Shown: positions 34,109 through 44,822, counted from the stretch's first letter. The stretch: 64,000 nucleotides of DNA from Bacillus cereus ATCC 14579 (GCF_000007825.1 NC_004722.1:5182001-5246000); one strand, 5' to 3'. Numbers and translations are program-made. The notes: generated by a model not told the origin, from the sequence alone.

Positions 34109-35515
34109 TTACGCCATCATTTTCTTCGCGTTTTCAATAACTTCTTCAATGCCACCTACTAAGCGGAATGCATCTTCTGGAAGGTCATCATATTTTCCTT
34201 CTAGAATTTCTTTGAAACCACTAACTGTATTTTTTACAGGTACGTAAGAACCTTTTTGACCTGTAAACTGCTCAGCTACGTGGAAGTTTTGAGATAAGAA
34301 GAATTGAATACGACGAGCACGATGTACAACTAACTTATCTTCTTCAGATAACTCATCCATACCTAAGATAGCGATGATATCTTGAAGCTCTTTATAACGT
34401 TGTAAAGTTTGCTGTACCTGACGAGCTACTTCATAATGCTCTTCTCCTACGATTTCTGGAGAAAGTGCACGAGATGTAGATGCTAATGGATCTACGGCTG
34501 GGTAAATACCCATTTGCGTTAAACGACGCTCTAAGTTTGTTGTTGCATCTAAGTGAGCGAACGTTGTAGCTGGTGCTGGGTCAGTATAGTCATCGGCTGG
34601 TACATATACCGCTTGGATAGACGTGATAGACCCTTTATTTGTAGATGTAATACGCTCTTGTAATTGACCCATTTCTGTTGCAAGTGTTGGTTGGTAACCT
34701 ACCGCAGATGGCATACGACCAAGAAGGGCAGATACTTCAGAACCCGCTTGCGTGAAACGGAAGATGTTATCGATGAACAGAAGTACGTCTTGTCCTTGCT
34801 CATCACGGAAATGCTCAGCCATTGTTAAACCTGTTAATGCAACACGTTGACGTGCTCCAGGTGGCTCGTTCATTTGTCCGAATACCATCGCAGTTTTCTT
34901 GATTACGCCAGAATCGCTCATTTCGTGGTATAAGTCATTACCCTCACGAGTACGCTCACCTACACCAGCGAATACAGAGATACCACCGTGCTCTTGTGCG
35001 ATGTTATTGATTAACTCCTGAATTAATACTGTTTTACCTACGCCGGCACCACCGAATAGGCCGATCTTACCACCCTTAATGTAAGGAGCAAGTAAGTCTA
35101 CTACTTTAATACCAGTTTCAAGAATTTCTACTTTAGTAGATAATTCTTCGAATGCAGGTGCTTGACGGTGAATTGGATCACGGTGTACATCCGCAGGAAG
35201 TTCACCATCTAAGTCAATTGCATCACCTAATACGTTGAATACACGTCCAAGTGTTGCATCACCAACTGGTACAGAGATTGCTTTACCAGTATCTTCTACT
35301 TCTGTGCCACGAACAAGTCCATCTGTGGAAGACATCGCAACTGTACGAACTGTATCATCACCTAAATGAAGTGCAACTTCAAATGTTAAGTTCATGCTTC
35401 CGTTTTCGTTGCTTTGTTTTACCGTAAGGGCATTGTAGATTTCTGGTAGCTTTCCGCCATCAAACTTAACGTCTACAACCGGACCCATGATTTGCGTAAC
35501 GCGCCCTTTATTCAT
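34109..35515 (-). CDS. atpD: ATP synthase beta subunit
   Basis: A 468-residue catalytic subunit. P-loop GLFGGAGVGKTVLIQEL, catalytic GERTREGNDLY and the RALSPEIVG region are intact. It follows atpG after a 240-base gap containing dispersed repeats, unusually long for this operon; its own GGGAGG ribosome site is next to the ATG. Confidence 0.97.
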   Translation of the reverse strand: MNKGRVTQIMGPVVDVKFDGGKLPEIYNALTVKQSNENGSMNLTFEVALHLGDDTVRTVAMSSTDGLVRGTEVEDTGKAISVPVGDATLGRVFNVLGDAIDLDGELPADVHRDPIHRQAPAFEELSTKVEILETGIKVVDLLAPYIKGGKIGLFGGAGVGKTVLIQELINNIAQEHGGISVFAGVGERTREGNDLYHEMSDSGVIKKTAMVFGQMNEPPGARQRVALTGLTMAEHFRDEQGQDVLLFIDNIFRFTQAGSEVSALLGRMPSAVGYQPTLATEMGQLQERITSTNKGSITSIQAVYVPADDYTDPAPATTFAHLDATTNLERRLTQMGIYPAVDPLASTSRALSPEIVGEEHYEVARQVQQTLQRYKELQDIIAILGMDELSEEDKLVVHRARRIQFFLSQNFHVAEQFTGQKGSYVPVKNTVSGFKEILEGKYDDLPEDAFRLVGGIEEVIENAKKMMA

Positions 35516-35604
35516 CGGGTTCCCTCCTAGCTTTCTTTTAATTAGCTACCTCTATCAGAGAAGTTAGCTTTTAATTTTTTATTAGTTTAGCTTACGCGAC
35601 TCTC

Positions 35605-35750
35605 CTGAAAGAGCCGCTTCCGCTTTTTATTGAATCCAGCTCCAGCGGTTAGAATGTTCGGTGGCTTCGCTTTTTCCTACGAGGCACAAATCGCCTCTAC
35701 GTCAAAAGGCTCCATCCCCCTCTCATTCTGAACGAACCGCTTCCGCTTTT
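35605..35750 (-). repeat. Dispersed intergenic repeats between atpG and atpD
   Basis: Minus-orientation copies of the family described in the findings: a 5' fragment at 35605-35627 and a full copy with type C interior at 35634-35750 (starts AAAAGCGGAAGCGG just after the atpG stop, ends CTGGAGCTGGAT). It is transcribed with the operon. Confidence 0.85.
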
Positions 35751-35755
35751 TAATA

Positions 35756-36616
35756 CTATTCTAACGCTGCTGCTCCACCAACGATTTCCGTAATTTCTTG
35801 CGTAATCGCTGCCTGACGCGCACGGTTGAATGAAAGTGTAAGTGAATCGATAACTTCCATTGCGTTGTCTGTAGCACTCTTCATTGCTGTCATACGCGCT
35901 GCGTGCTCACTTGCTTTACCGTCTAGTAATGCACCGTACACTAAGCTTTCTGCGTATTGTGGCAATAGTACTTTTAAAATTTCTTCTTCAGAAGGTTCGA
36001 ATTCATAAGCTGTCGTCGGTTTGTCAGACGCCACATCAGTAAGCGGTAAAATTTTATTTTCCGTTACCTCTTGTGAAATTTTACTTACGTAATGGTTGTA
36101 GTAAATGTACAGCTCATCATAAGCACCATCTGCGAACATCGCAATTGCTCGAGAAGCAAGGTCTTTAATATCAGTAAATGATGGGTGGTCAGATAATCCA
36201 ACTACTTCATCAATAATGTTAAAGCCGCGACGTTTTAAATAATCACGTCCTAGTCGTCCAAGCACAATAATAGAATATTGGTTTGAATCCATATTATGAC
36301 GTTCACGAATTACGTTACTTACTGTACGTAATACGTTACTGTTATAACCACCTGCTAGTCCGCGATCAGACGTAATAACGATGTATCCTGTACGCTTTAC
36401 AGGACGCGCATTTAGCATTGGATGATTAATCCCTTTGCTTCCTTGCGCAATGCTCGCTACTACTTCTTGAATCTTTTCCATATACGGAACGAAAGATTTA
36501 GCATTTTGCTCTGCACGGTTTAACTTAGATGCAGATACCATCTCCATCGCTTTCGTAATTTGACTCGTTTTCTTTGTCGAGTTAATCTTCGCTTTTATAT
36601 CGCGTAAAGATGCCAC
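35756..36616 (-). CDS. atpG: ATP synthase gamma subunit
   Basis: A 286-residue rotor-shaft subunit with long N- and C-terminal helices: start [20 protein letters not shown], end [37 protein letters not shown] is the conserved central motif. It is flanked on both sides by intergenic repeats. Confidence 0.96.
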
Positions 36617-36706
36617 AGGTTTTCACCACCTTTTTTCCGGAAGTTGGCACGATTAGTAAGAATCCTCTTCCTAATCTACGTTGCAAGATATTCTTGCTCA
36701 TGATTG

Positions 36707-36740
36707 AAGGAAAAGAATAGGTGCACCTACTCTTTTCCTT
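36707..36740. repeat. 34-bp palindrome between atpA and atpG
   Basis: AAGGAAAAGA...TCTTTTCCTT surrounds an inner TAGGTGCACCTA, with only one mismatched pair. There is no T-run, so it is not a terminator. It may fold in the polycistronic mRNA just before atpG. Confidence 0.6.
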
Positions 36741-36789
36741 TACATGACCTTTAGCAATCTCAGAGCCCGAGATGCCTTTTATATATACT

Positions 36790-36948
36790 ATCTAGCTCCA
36801 GCGGCTTGAATGAGCCGCTTCCGCTTTTATTAATCTAGTTCCGCCTCCTAGCCCCTTTCGTCTAAGAACCTTCCCCACAAGAAGGTAAAAAGCACCTTCT
36901 GTGAGAAAGAACCTTAGCCGATGGGGCTGAACAGTCGGCTTCACTTTT
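36790..36948 (-). repeat. Dispersed intergenic repeats between atpA and atpG
   Basis: Two minus-orientation copies: a minimal copy at 36790-36828 with the two ends joined and almost no interior, and a type A copy at 36833-36948 starting 7 bases after the atpA stop. The rest of the 337-base gap (36617-36706) has no gene. Confidence 0.85.
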
Positions 36949-36953
36949 TATTA

Positions 36954-38462
36954 TTATTCAGAAGCTACGAATACTTTTTTAAATCCATTGATTGCTGCTG
37001 CAAATTTGTCGTCATCCGCAAGTTTCTTAGTTGTGCGGATTTCTTCTAATAAGTCAGTCGCATTAGAATCTAACCAAGCATGGAATTCTTCTTCAAAACG
37101 AGTGATATCTACTACTGGGATATCATCTAGGAATCCACGTGTTAAAGCGTAAAGAATGATAACTTGTTTCTCTACACGTAACGGTTTGTGTAATCCTTGT
37201 TTTAATACCTCAACAGTACGAGCACCACGGTTTAATTTCGCTTGAGTTGCTTTATCAAGGTCAGAACCGAACTGAGCGAACGCTTCTAACTCACGGTAAG
37301 ATGCAAGGTCAAGACGAAGTGTACCTGATACTTTACTCATTGCTTTAATCTGAGCAGATCCACCTACACGAGATACAGAAGTACCCGCATCGATCGCTGG
37401 ACGTACGCCAGAGAAGAATAGGTCAGATTGTAAGAAGATTTGTCCATCCGTAATAGAAATTACGTTTGTTGGGATGTATGCTGATACGTCCCCTGCTTGT
37501 GTTTCGATGAAAGGTAGTGCAGTTAAAGAACCGCCGCCTTTTGCATCACTTAATTTTGCTGCACGCTCTAATAAGCGAGAATGTAAGTAGAATACATCCC
37601 CTGGGTAAGCTTCACGACCTGGAGGACGACGTAATAGTAATGACAGCTCACGGTAAGCCGCTGCTTGTTTTGATAAGTCATCATATACTACTAATACGTG
37701 TTTACCATTGTACATGAACTCTTCACCCATTGTTACACCAGCATAAGGAGCTAGGTATAATAATGGAGCTGGTTGAGAAGCAGATGCAGTTACAACGATT
37801 GTGTATTCTAATGCACCGTGCTTACGTAGTGTTTCTACTACGTTACGTACAGTTGATTCTTTTTGTCCAATTGCTACGTAGATACAAATCATGTCTTCAT
37901 CTTTTTGGTTAATGATTGTATCAAGTGCAACTGCTGTTTTACCAGTTTGACGGTCACCAATGATTAACTCACGTTGACCACGGCCAATTGGTACAAGAGC
38001 ATCGATTGCTTTAATACCTGTTTGAAGTGGCTCATGAACAGATTTACGATCCATTACACCTGGTGCTGGACTTTCGATTGGACGAGTGTTTGTTGTATTG
38101 ATTGGGCCTAAACCATCAACTGGTTGACCTAATGGGTTTACAACACGACCAATTAGTTCTTTTCCTACTGGTACTTGCATGATGCGACCAGTACGACGAA
38201 CTTCGTCACCTTCACGGATTTCTGTGTAAGGTCCTAAAATGATAATACCTACGTTGTTTTCCTCTAAGTTTTGTGCTAGTCCCATAACGCCGTTAGAGAA
38301 CTCTACAAGTTCACCAGCCATAACGTTATCAAGACCATGAGCACGCGCGATACCGTCACCAACTTGGATAACTGTACCAACATCACTAACTTCGATTTCA
38401 GACTGATAGTTCTCGATTTGTTGCTTTATCAGTGCGCTAATTTCTTCAGCTCTGATGCTCAT
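36954..38462 (-). CDS. atpA: ATP synthase alpha subunit
   Basis: A 502-residue regulatory/nucleotide-binding subunit. P-loop [17 protein letters not shown] and the [20 protein letters not shown] region with the arginine finger are present. I chose ATG at 38462 ([12 protein letters not shown]) because GGGGTG lies 6 bases upstream and the length fits; GTG at 38471 would overlap the ribosome site. Confidence 0.97.
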
Positions 38463-38473
38463 GTGCTTCACCC

Positions 38474-39016
38474 CTATCTATTCTTCATTAATTCACGCTG
38501 AATACGTGCTAATTTTCCTTGTAAACTTCCGTCATAAATGCGATTTCCAATACGTACTTTAATTCCGCCTAGTAAATCTTCATCTACAACATTTTTCACG
38601 CGAATTGCATCTTTTCCCGTTCTCTTTGCAAATGCTTCAGCAATGTTAAGCTTCTCTTCTTCTGATAGAAGACGAGTAGAATATACAGTTGCATCCGCTA
38701 CGTTACGTTCTTCATTAGCAAGAACAACATATTCATCTGCAATTTCAGGTAAGATATCAATGCGTTTGTTATCAATTAAAATATATAACGTATTTAAAAT
38801 AGATTCAGAAACAGATCCGAATACGTTTGCAAGAAACGTTTTCTTTTGTTCCTTTGAAATGTTCGGTTGCGTTAAAAAGCTATGTAGTTCTCCGTTCTTT
38901 ACATAAACGTTTTGTACAAGGCGTAATTCCTCTTCAAACATTTCTAATACGTGTTTTTCTTTTGCAATTTTAAAAAGAGCGACAGCATAACGTTTTGCTA
39001 CAATCCCATTGCTCAT
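38474..39016 (-). CDS. atpH: ATP synthase delta subunit
   Basis: A 180-residue peripheral-stalk subunit linking F1 to subunit b. It begins [20 protein letters not shown] and ends with the typical [20 protein letters not shown] segment. It overlaps atpF by 4 bases. Confidence 0.95.
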
Positions 39017-39519
39017 CGCGCTTCTCCTACTTCTTTAATATAATCGCGAATTAACTTCACTTGATCTTCTTCTTTTAATTCTTTTTCAATTACTTTAGAA
39101 GCAATTTGAACAGATAAAGAAGCGACTTGTTCTTGTAAAGCAGCAATTGCTTGCTCTTTTTCGCGTTGAATTTCTTGTACAGCAGATGCTTTAATTGATT
39201 CTGCTTCTTCTTTCGCAGCAGCAACAATAACATCCTTTTGATCTACAGCTTGCTTTTTCGCTCTTTCGATTAACTCTTGTGCTTCAACACGCGATTGTTT
39301 TAACATCTCACGTTGTTCTTCTACTAATTTCTTCGCTTCAGCATTATTTCTTTCTGCAGCGTCGATTTCATTAGCAACGTGCTCTTCACGTTCTTTCATA
39401 ATTCCCATTAAAGGACCCCACGCAAATTTGCGTAGCATTACTAATAGAAGTAAGAAAATGAACAATGTATAAGCAATCGTTCCAAATGGAATGGAAGCTC
39501 CTAATAATAAAGTTGGCAC
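39013..39519 (-). CDS. atpF: ATP synthase subunit b
   Basis: A 168-residue stator subunit: one N-terminal transmembrane helix (about 10-30), then a long charged coiled coil ([22 protein letters not shown]). The start is GTG at 39519 with GGGAGTG upstream. Confidence 0.94.
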
Positions 39520-39592
39520 AAGGATTCACTCCCTTCAAAATATCTAAATTGATCATATGAAAAAAAAAGACATACGTTTCGTTCATAAAGCA

Positions 39593-39628
39593 ATGGCGAA
39601 GAAAGTTCGGAAAAACACTCTTCGCCAT
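39593..39628 (-). repeat. Hairpin between atpE and atpF
   Basis: A perfect 10-bp stem (ATGGCGAAGA / TCTTCGCCAT) with a 16-base loop in the 129-base gap after atpE. No T-run follows. It may protect the atpE 3' end and help give the high c-subunit level; that role is inference. Confidence 0.5.
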
Positions 39629-39648
39629 CTATGTAAGGGGAGTCTCCC

Positions 39649-39867
39649 TTATTTGTTCATTACGATGAATGCAATAACTACACCGATGATTGGAAGTGCC
39701 TCAACTAAAGCAACCCCGATGAACATAATTGTTTGAAGTGCGCCTTTTAATTCTGGTTGACGAGCAACACCTTCGATTGTACGTGATACGATAAGACCGT
39801 TACCAATACCTGCACCTAATGCTGATAAACCAATTGCAATTGCAGCTGCGATTACACCTAAACTCAT
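39649..39867 (-). CDS. atpE: ATP synthase subunit c
   Basis: A 72-residue proteolipid hairpin of the c-ring: [21 protein letters not shown], the polar RQP loop (36-38), and the proton-carrying Glu56 in [13 protein letters not shown]. The Glu context has no sodium-type ligand pattern that I recognise, so proton coupling is likely. Confidence 0.96.
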
Positions 39868-39923
39868 TTAATTTGTCCTCCTTTGTATTATAAAAAAATA
39901 AATTTTTTCTTACTTAAATTATA

Positions 39924-40643
39924 TTAATGGTCATGGCTTACTTTATGAGCCATATAAACCATCGTTAACATAACGAAAATAAATGCTTGGATTGATCCAA
40001 CGAATACACTGAATCCCATCCATGCTAACATTGGTACAAGCGCACCTAATGCCCCAAGGACTGATGCTCCGCCCAACTTAGCAAGTAATCCTAATAAGAT
40101 CTCACCTGCATAAATGTTACCAAATAAACGAAGACCTAACGTTAATGTGTTAGCAAACTCCTCAATAACCTTTAATGGGAATAAGAATTTCATAGGTTGG
40201 AAATAACCTTTTACGTACTCTTTCGTACCCTTCATCTTAATTCCATAATAATGGGTGAGGGTAACTACCATCACGGCTAATGTTAATGTAACTGCTGGAT
40301 CAGACGTTGGTGATCTCCACCATGCAATATGTTCGCCAGCTTCAGTTGCTGAATACATGAATGGTAAACCAAGGAAGTTCGATACGATGATAAACATGAT
40401 AAGCGTAACGCCAAGCGTTAAGAAACGTCCACCTGTTTTCCAGTCCATCGTACTATTGATAATCCCTTTCACGAAGTCAAACACCCATTCCATGAAGTTT
40501 TGCATCCCGGTTGGGCGAAGAGCTAAGCTGCGAGTTCCGATAACAGCGATTAAGAAAACAATAACTGCTGCTACAGTAACCATCATAACTGATGACAAAT
40601 CGAACGTTAAACCTAGAAATTCAACTAATTTACCGTGTTCCAC
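39924..40643 (-). CDS. atpB: ATP synthase subunit a
   Basis: A 239-residue membrane stator subunit. The essential Arg is in GLRLFGNIYAGEILLGLL; SIQAFIFVMLTMVYM forms the last helix. It provides the proton half-channels next to the c-ring. Confidence 0.96.
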   Translation of the reverse strand: MEHGKLVEFLGLTFDLSSVMMVTVAAVIVFLIAVIGTRSLALRPTGMQNFMEWVFDFVKGIINSTMDWKTGGRFLTLGVTLIMFIIVSNFLGLPFMYSATEAGEHIAWWRSPTSDPAVTLTLAVMVVTLTHYYGIKMKGTKEYVKGYFQPMKFLFPLKVIEEFANTLTLGLRLFGNIYAGEILLGLLAKLGGASVLGALGALVPMLAWMGFSVFVGSIQAFIFVMLTMVYMAHKVSHDH

Positions 40644-40650
40644 TAGTAAT

Positions 40651-41046
40651 TCACCTCTCTTCCCTGCTCTTATACTCTAAATAAAGAAAATCTATGATCA
40701 TGACAAGGTATCCTGTCAGCAATCCTACACCTAGGCCCCACATCGCGATTAACTCTTGATATTTGGCTGCAAATAAAATTAATAACCCAATCGTGGCGAA
40801 TCTTGAATATGTACTTACCGCTGTTGCCTTGAACTTCACGTTTTCTCCATTTGTTACGCGATCTAGCAGCTTGTCTGTTCTACGTGCAATGATGCGCAAA
40901 CTAAGAAAACTGAAAATCGTACCGATAATCAGTCCAAGAAATACATCCTTGTAAGAGGTAAATCCCCATCCTAGCACTAGAAGCGCAAGCAAGTAGTACA
41001 TATATTTCTTTTGTCTTTGGACAAGTCCATGTACGTCTATCATCAT
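40651..41046 (-). CDS. atpI: ATP synthase subunit I
   Basis: A 131-residue protein with about four transmembrane helices. AtpI proteins help assemble the c-ring. It begins MMIDVHGLVQRQKKY and lies between atpZ (4-base overlap) and atpB, the usual position. Confidence 0.88.
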   Translation of the reverse strand: MMIDVHGLVQRQKKYMYYLLALLVLGWGFTSYKDVFLGLIIGTIFSFLSLRIIARRTDKLLDRVTNGENVKFKATAVSTYSRFATIGLLILFAAKYQELIAMWGLGVGLLTGYLVMIIDFLYLEYKSREER

Positions 41047-41267
41047 TGCTCTCCCGAATAGTAATGTCGAATGAGTCGAATCATTGCGTATACCCCTGTT
41101 CCTAGTCCGAGTAATAACCCTATAATAAGAAACAACGGAAACGTTCCAACCTTATTATCAATCCACTGCCCACCAAAGATTCCAACAAGAATAGAACCGA
41201 CTAATTGAGCAAGAATACCTGACATTAAAGCATAAGCTTTTATATGGCTGCGATCGTTTTTTTGCAA
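41043..41267 (-). CDS. atpZ: AtpZ/AtpI-family small membrane protein
   Basis: A 74-residue protein with two transmembrane helices (GILAQLVGSILVGIFGGQWID and FPLFLIIGLLLGLGTGVYAM, partial). I chose TTG at 41267 because GGAGGG ends 8 bases upstream; an ATG at 41297 in the same frame would put that site inside the gene. It is the first gene of the atp operon. Related AtpZ proteins act with AtpI in c-ring assembly or magnesium/calcium supply. Confidence 0.78.
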   Translation of the reverse strand: MQKNDRSHIKAYALMSGILAQLVGSILVGIFGGQWIDNKVGTFPLFLIIGLLLGLGTGVYAMIRLIRHYYSGEQ

Positions 41268-41421
41268 GGATTCATCCCTCCAATATGTAACCCTCATTCA
41301 CGATGTGTTAATAATAACTCATTTTTTTGCATAAATCCTATACAAAACAAAAAGTTTACATTTTCGTCACGGAATAGATGTAATTTTGTCACTGAAAGCC
41401 CTACCATCTATCCCCGTTGTT

Positions 41422-41450
41422 AGCATACAATAGGGTATTAACAGTGTCAA
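41422..41450 (-). promoter_or_regulatory. Sigma-A promoter of the atp operon
   Basis: Minus strand TTGACA, exactly 17 bp, then TATGCT, about 155 bases before the atpZ start. The -35 is perfect. Confidence 0.7.
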
Positions 41451-41743
41451 CGAGAAATCGTAAAAAATCTAAAAATTTGAGTATTAGGCATTTCCTCCCA
41501 AAAATGAAAACGTTCCCCTTCTAAATACTGGTTACATATATGCAATTTCTAACAGTTTTCTCTTTATAATAGAAGGAAATGTTCACAAGTTTGTCACTAT
41601 TATATTTTCGATATATAACGCTTTTCTTCCATAATATAGTGTTCCTCAGACGTAAGACTTCTATATTATATGTGAGGTGTATGCAACTTATGTTGTATAT
41701 ACGATGTATATTTATCCTCTCCCCCTCCCCTACTTGCTTACAG
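41451..41743. other. Intergenic region between upp terminator and atp promoter
   Basis: AT-rich, no supported gene on either strand. A partial cre-like word TGAAAACGTTCCCC (12 of 14, 41505-41518) lies about 55 bases upstream of the atp -35, too weak to call. Plus-strand frames here lack ribosome sites and run through the upp terminator. Confidence 0.5.
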
Positions 41744-41779
41744 CAAAAAAGACGAGCTGGGGAATCTCCCCTGCTCGTC
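41744..41779 (-). terminator. Terminator after upp
   Basis: A 12-base stem with one mismatch (GACGAGC-GGGG / CCCC-GCTCGTC, loop AGATT) followed by TTTTTT on the minus strand. Confidence 0.9.
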
Positions 41780-41786
41780 AGTTGTC

Positions 41787-42416
41787 TTACTTCGTTCCGA
41801 ATAAACGGTCACCAGCATCACCAAGACCTGGTACTACATATCCGTGGTCATTTAATTTCTCATCTAATGCTGCTACATAAATATCAACATCAGGATGTTC
41901 TTCTTGTACTACTTTTACCCCTTCTGGAGCTGCAACGATACACATTAATTTAATTTGTTTCGCACCGCGCTTTTTCAGAGAGTTAATTGCTTCAGCCGCA
42001 GAACCACCTGTTGCTAGCATCGGATCTAGTACGATAAAGTCACGCTCTTCTACATCCGTTGGAAGTTTCACATAGTATTCTACCGGTTGCAATGTTTTAG
42101 GGTCACGGTATAAACCAACGTGTCCTACTTTTGCTGCTGGAATTAATTTCAGAATTCCATCAACCATTCCTAAACCTGCACGTAAAATCGGAATTAAACC
42201 AAGTTTTTTACCAGCGATCACTTTTGTTGTCGCTTTGCTTACAGGTGTTTCAATTTCAATGTCCTTAAGTGGAAGGTCGCGAGTAATTTCGAAAGCCATT
42301 AAGCTTGCTACTTCGTCCACTAATTCACGAAAATCTTTCGTACCTGTATTCTTATCGCGAATATATGTAATCTTATGTTGAATTAACGGGTGATCAAATA
42401 CATACAGTTTTCCCAT
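41787..42416 (-). CDS. upp: Uracil phosphoribosyltransferase
   Basis: A 209-residue salvage enzyme making UMP from uracil and PRPP. It begins MGKLYVFDHPLIQHKITYIR; LDPMLATGGSAAEAI is the PRPP site and YVVPGLGDAGDRLFGTK closes the uracil pocket. The upp-atp neighbourhood matches other Bacillus genomes. Confidence 0.97.
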   Translation of the reverse strand: MGKLYVFDHPLIQHKITYIRDKNTGTKDFRELVDEVASLMAFEITRDLPLKDIEIETPVSKATTKVIAGKKLGLIPILRAGLGMVDGILKLIPAAKVGHVGLYRDPKTLQPVEYYVKLPTDVEERDFIVLDPMLATGGSAAEAINSLKKRGAKQIKLMCIVAAPEGVKVVQEEHPDVDIYVAALDEKLNDHGYVVPGLGDAGDRLFGTK

Positions 42417-42637
42417 GTGAATCTCTCCTTTAGATGATATTCATGCGTTTGCACGCTTTTTTACACTATTTACGATTGTAAAGAAAACGCTACTAATATT
42501 CAAGGGCAAATTTGGCAAAATCATGATTTTACAATGAATCTATCTAGTATCTTTACCAATTATGGGAGCTGTATCCTTCATTATATCGCCAAAATTTATT
42601 CATCATTTGTATACATACTTTAAAAATAATATATGTC

Positions 42638-42678
42638 CAAAAAAAAGACCGCCAAAACAATTAAGTCTCGGCAGTCTT
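42638..42678 (-). terminator. Terminator after glyA
   Basis: Stem AAGACTGCC / GGCGGTCTT with one G-T pair and a 16-base loop, followed by an eight-T run on the minus strand, just after the glyA stop. Confidence 0.8.
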
Positions 42679-42688
42679 CTTCAATCTA

Positions 42689-43930
42689 TTATAGATTTGG
42701 ATACATTGGGAATTTGCTAGTTAACGCTTCTACACGCTTACGTGCTTCTTCTAATGCAGCTTCATTTTCATGATTTTTTAATGTATAAGCAATAAGTGAC
42801 GCAATTTCATCCATTTCTTCTAAACCAAAACCACGAGATGTTACAGCTGCTGTACCGATACGTACACCACTTGTTACAAATGGGCTTGCTGTTTCAAATG
42901 GAATTGTATTTTTGTTCACTGTAATACCAACTTCATCTAATACGTGCTCTGCTACTTTACCTGTGATTTCTAAGTTACGCACATCAATCAAGATTAAGTG
43001 ATTGTCTGTTCCGCCAGAAACAAGTGTAAGTCCTTCTTTTTGAAGACCTTCAGCTAAGCGGTTCGCATTGTTAATGATATTTTGTGCATATGTTTTGAAA
43101 TCATCTTGAAGTGCTTCACCAAATGCAACAGCTTTTGCAGCGATTACGTGCATAAGTGGACCACCTTGAATACCAGGGAAGATTGATTTATCAATTTGTT
43201 TTGCAAATTGCTCTTCACATAAAATCATACCACCACGCGGACCACGTAACGTTTTATGTGTTGTCGTTGTAACGAAATGTGCATGTGGTACTGGATTTGG
43301 ATGTAAACCAGCAGCTACTAAACCTGCGATATGTGCCATATCAACCATTAAATAAGCGCCCACTTCATCTGCAATCTCACGGAATCGCTTGAAATCGATA
43401 ACACGAGGGTATGCACTTGCACCTGCAACGATTAATTTTGGTTTATGTTCTTTCGCTTTTGCTAATACATCATCGTAATTAATACGGTGAGAGTCAGCAT
43501 CCACGCCATATTCTACGAAATTATATTGTACTCCACTGAAGTTAACAGGGCTTCCGTGTGTTAAGTGACCACCATGAGATAAGTTCATACCAAGTACTGT
43601 ATCGCCTTGCTCTAAAATCGTGAAGTATACTGCCATGTTCGCTTGTGCACCAGAGTGTGGTTGAACATTTACGTGCTCTGCGCCGAAAATTTCTTTCACG
43701 CGATCACGTGCGATATCTTCTACTACGTCTACGTGTTCACAGCCACCATAGTAACGTTTTCCAGGATATCCTTCAGCATACTTATTCGTTAAAACAGAAC
43801 CTTGTGCCTCCATTACTGCTTCACTTACAAAGTTTTCCGAAGCAATTAACTCAATCTTTGAACGCTGTCTTCCTAGTTCTGCCTCAATTGCAGCAAATAC
43901 CTTTTCATCTTGACGTTTTAAATGATCCAC
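42689..43930 (-). CDS. glyA: Serine hydroxymethyltransferase
   Basis: A 413-residue PLP enzyme that interconverts serine and glycine, giving 5,10-methylene-tetrahydrofolate. The PLP lysine lies in [24 protein letters not shown] and YGGCEHVD are diagnostic. I chose GTG at 43930 ([12 protein letters not shown]) because AGGGGG is 6 bases upstream; TTG at 43933 is too close to it. Confidence 0.97.
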
Positions 43931-44074
43931 CAAAATCCCCCTTTTCTGAACGAATTACATCGATTCCCAACAGTTTTTTCTTATTTATTCAGAAAAAACG
44001 AAAATTCAGGTTGTAATTCTTTCGAACCTTCATGTTTTCAACTACATTCTAACATGACTTTCTATATCATAAAA

Positions 44075-44102
44075 GAAAAAAAAGACCGAAAATCGGTCTT
44101 TT
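44075..44102 (-). terminator. Terminator after ywlG
   Basis: A 10-bp perfect stem (AAAAGACCGA / TCGGTCTTTT, loop TTT) with T-run on the minus strand, about 80 bases after the ywlG stop. Confidence 0.8.
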
Positions 44103-44183
44103 CTTTCTTCTATTATAAAGTCAGACAACATACCTTTTATCTTATGATAAACAGGTACTATATGACTTCCTAATTTCTCATAT

Positions 44184-44756
44184 TTAACGGCAAGTGGTAG
44201 TCTCTTCCACTGCCGCATAGACAGCACGTGCTCCACCAATTAGTTTTCCACGTGTTTTGGCCATCGTTACATGCGCACTTCCAATTTCCTTCACATTTGT
44301 ACGAACCGGAACAGCTACATGCTTTAAATGCATACCGATAAATGTATCACCAATATCCATTCCTGCATCAGCTTTAATAAACTCAACTACTACCGGATCT
44401 TTCAAATTGTGATACGCATATGTCCCCAATGCACCACCTGCTGATCTAACAGGCGTAACTGTTACAATTTCAAATTGATATTTTATCGCTACTTCTCTCT
44501 CAACTACTAAAGCACGGTTTAAATGCTCACAACATTGAAACGCTAATTCAATACCTGTTTGCTCTTGAAATTGTTTTAACTCAGAGAAAATCGCCTCTGC
44601 TACTTCCATCGTTCCTGATGTTCCAATTCTTTCGCCTAGCACTTCGCTCGTGCTACAACCCACTACAAAAATTTGACCGCTTTGTAATGAAGCTTGTTCT
44701 TGGAAATCAGAAAGCGACATTTGTAGCTGTTCTCTTACCTTTACGATTTCTGTCAC
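44184..44756 (-). CDS. ywlG: YwlG family protein (DUF436)
   Basis: A 190-residue cytosolic protein of the DUF436/TIGR01440 family. FVVGCSTSEVLGERIGTSG and FQCCEHLNRALVVE are the conserved core. I chose GTG at 44756 (MTEIVKVREQL) because AAAGGA lies 9 bases upstream; the frame remains open to 44801. It lies between rpiB and glyA as in B. subtilis. Its biochemical role is unknown to me. Confidence 0.85.
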   Translation of the reverse strand: MTEIVKVREQLQMSLSDFQEQASLQSGQIFVVGCSTSEVLGERIGTSGTMEVAEAIFSELKQFQEQTGIELAFQCCEHLNRALVVEREVAIKYQFEIVTVTPVRSAGGALGTYAYHNLKDPVVVEFIKADAGMDIGDTFIGMHLKHVAVPVRTNVKEIGSAHVTMAKTRGKLIGGARAVYAAVEETTTCR

Positions 44757-44822
44757 TACGCCTCTTCCTTTCACAGGTTGGTTCACCACATTATATTTCA
44801 CACTACTGATAGTTAGAATCTA

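Noticed and set aside
41505..41518. cre-like TGAAAACGTTCCCC upstream of the atp promoter.
   Set aside because: Only 12 of 14 and not overlapping a promoter; reported in the gap note only.
41579..41953. Plus-strand 124-codon frame between atp and upp.
   Set aside because: No ribosome site, runs through the upp terminator and into upp antisense.
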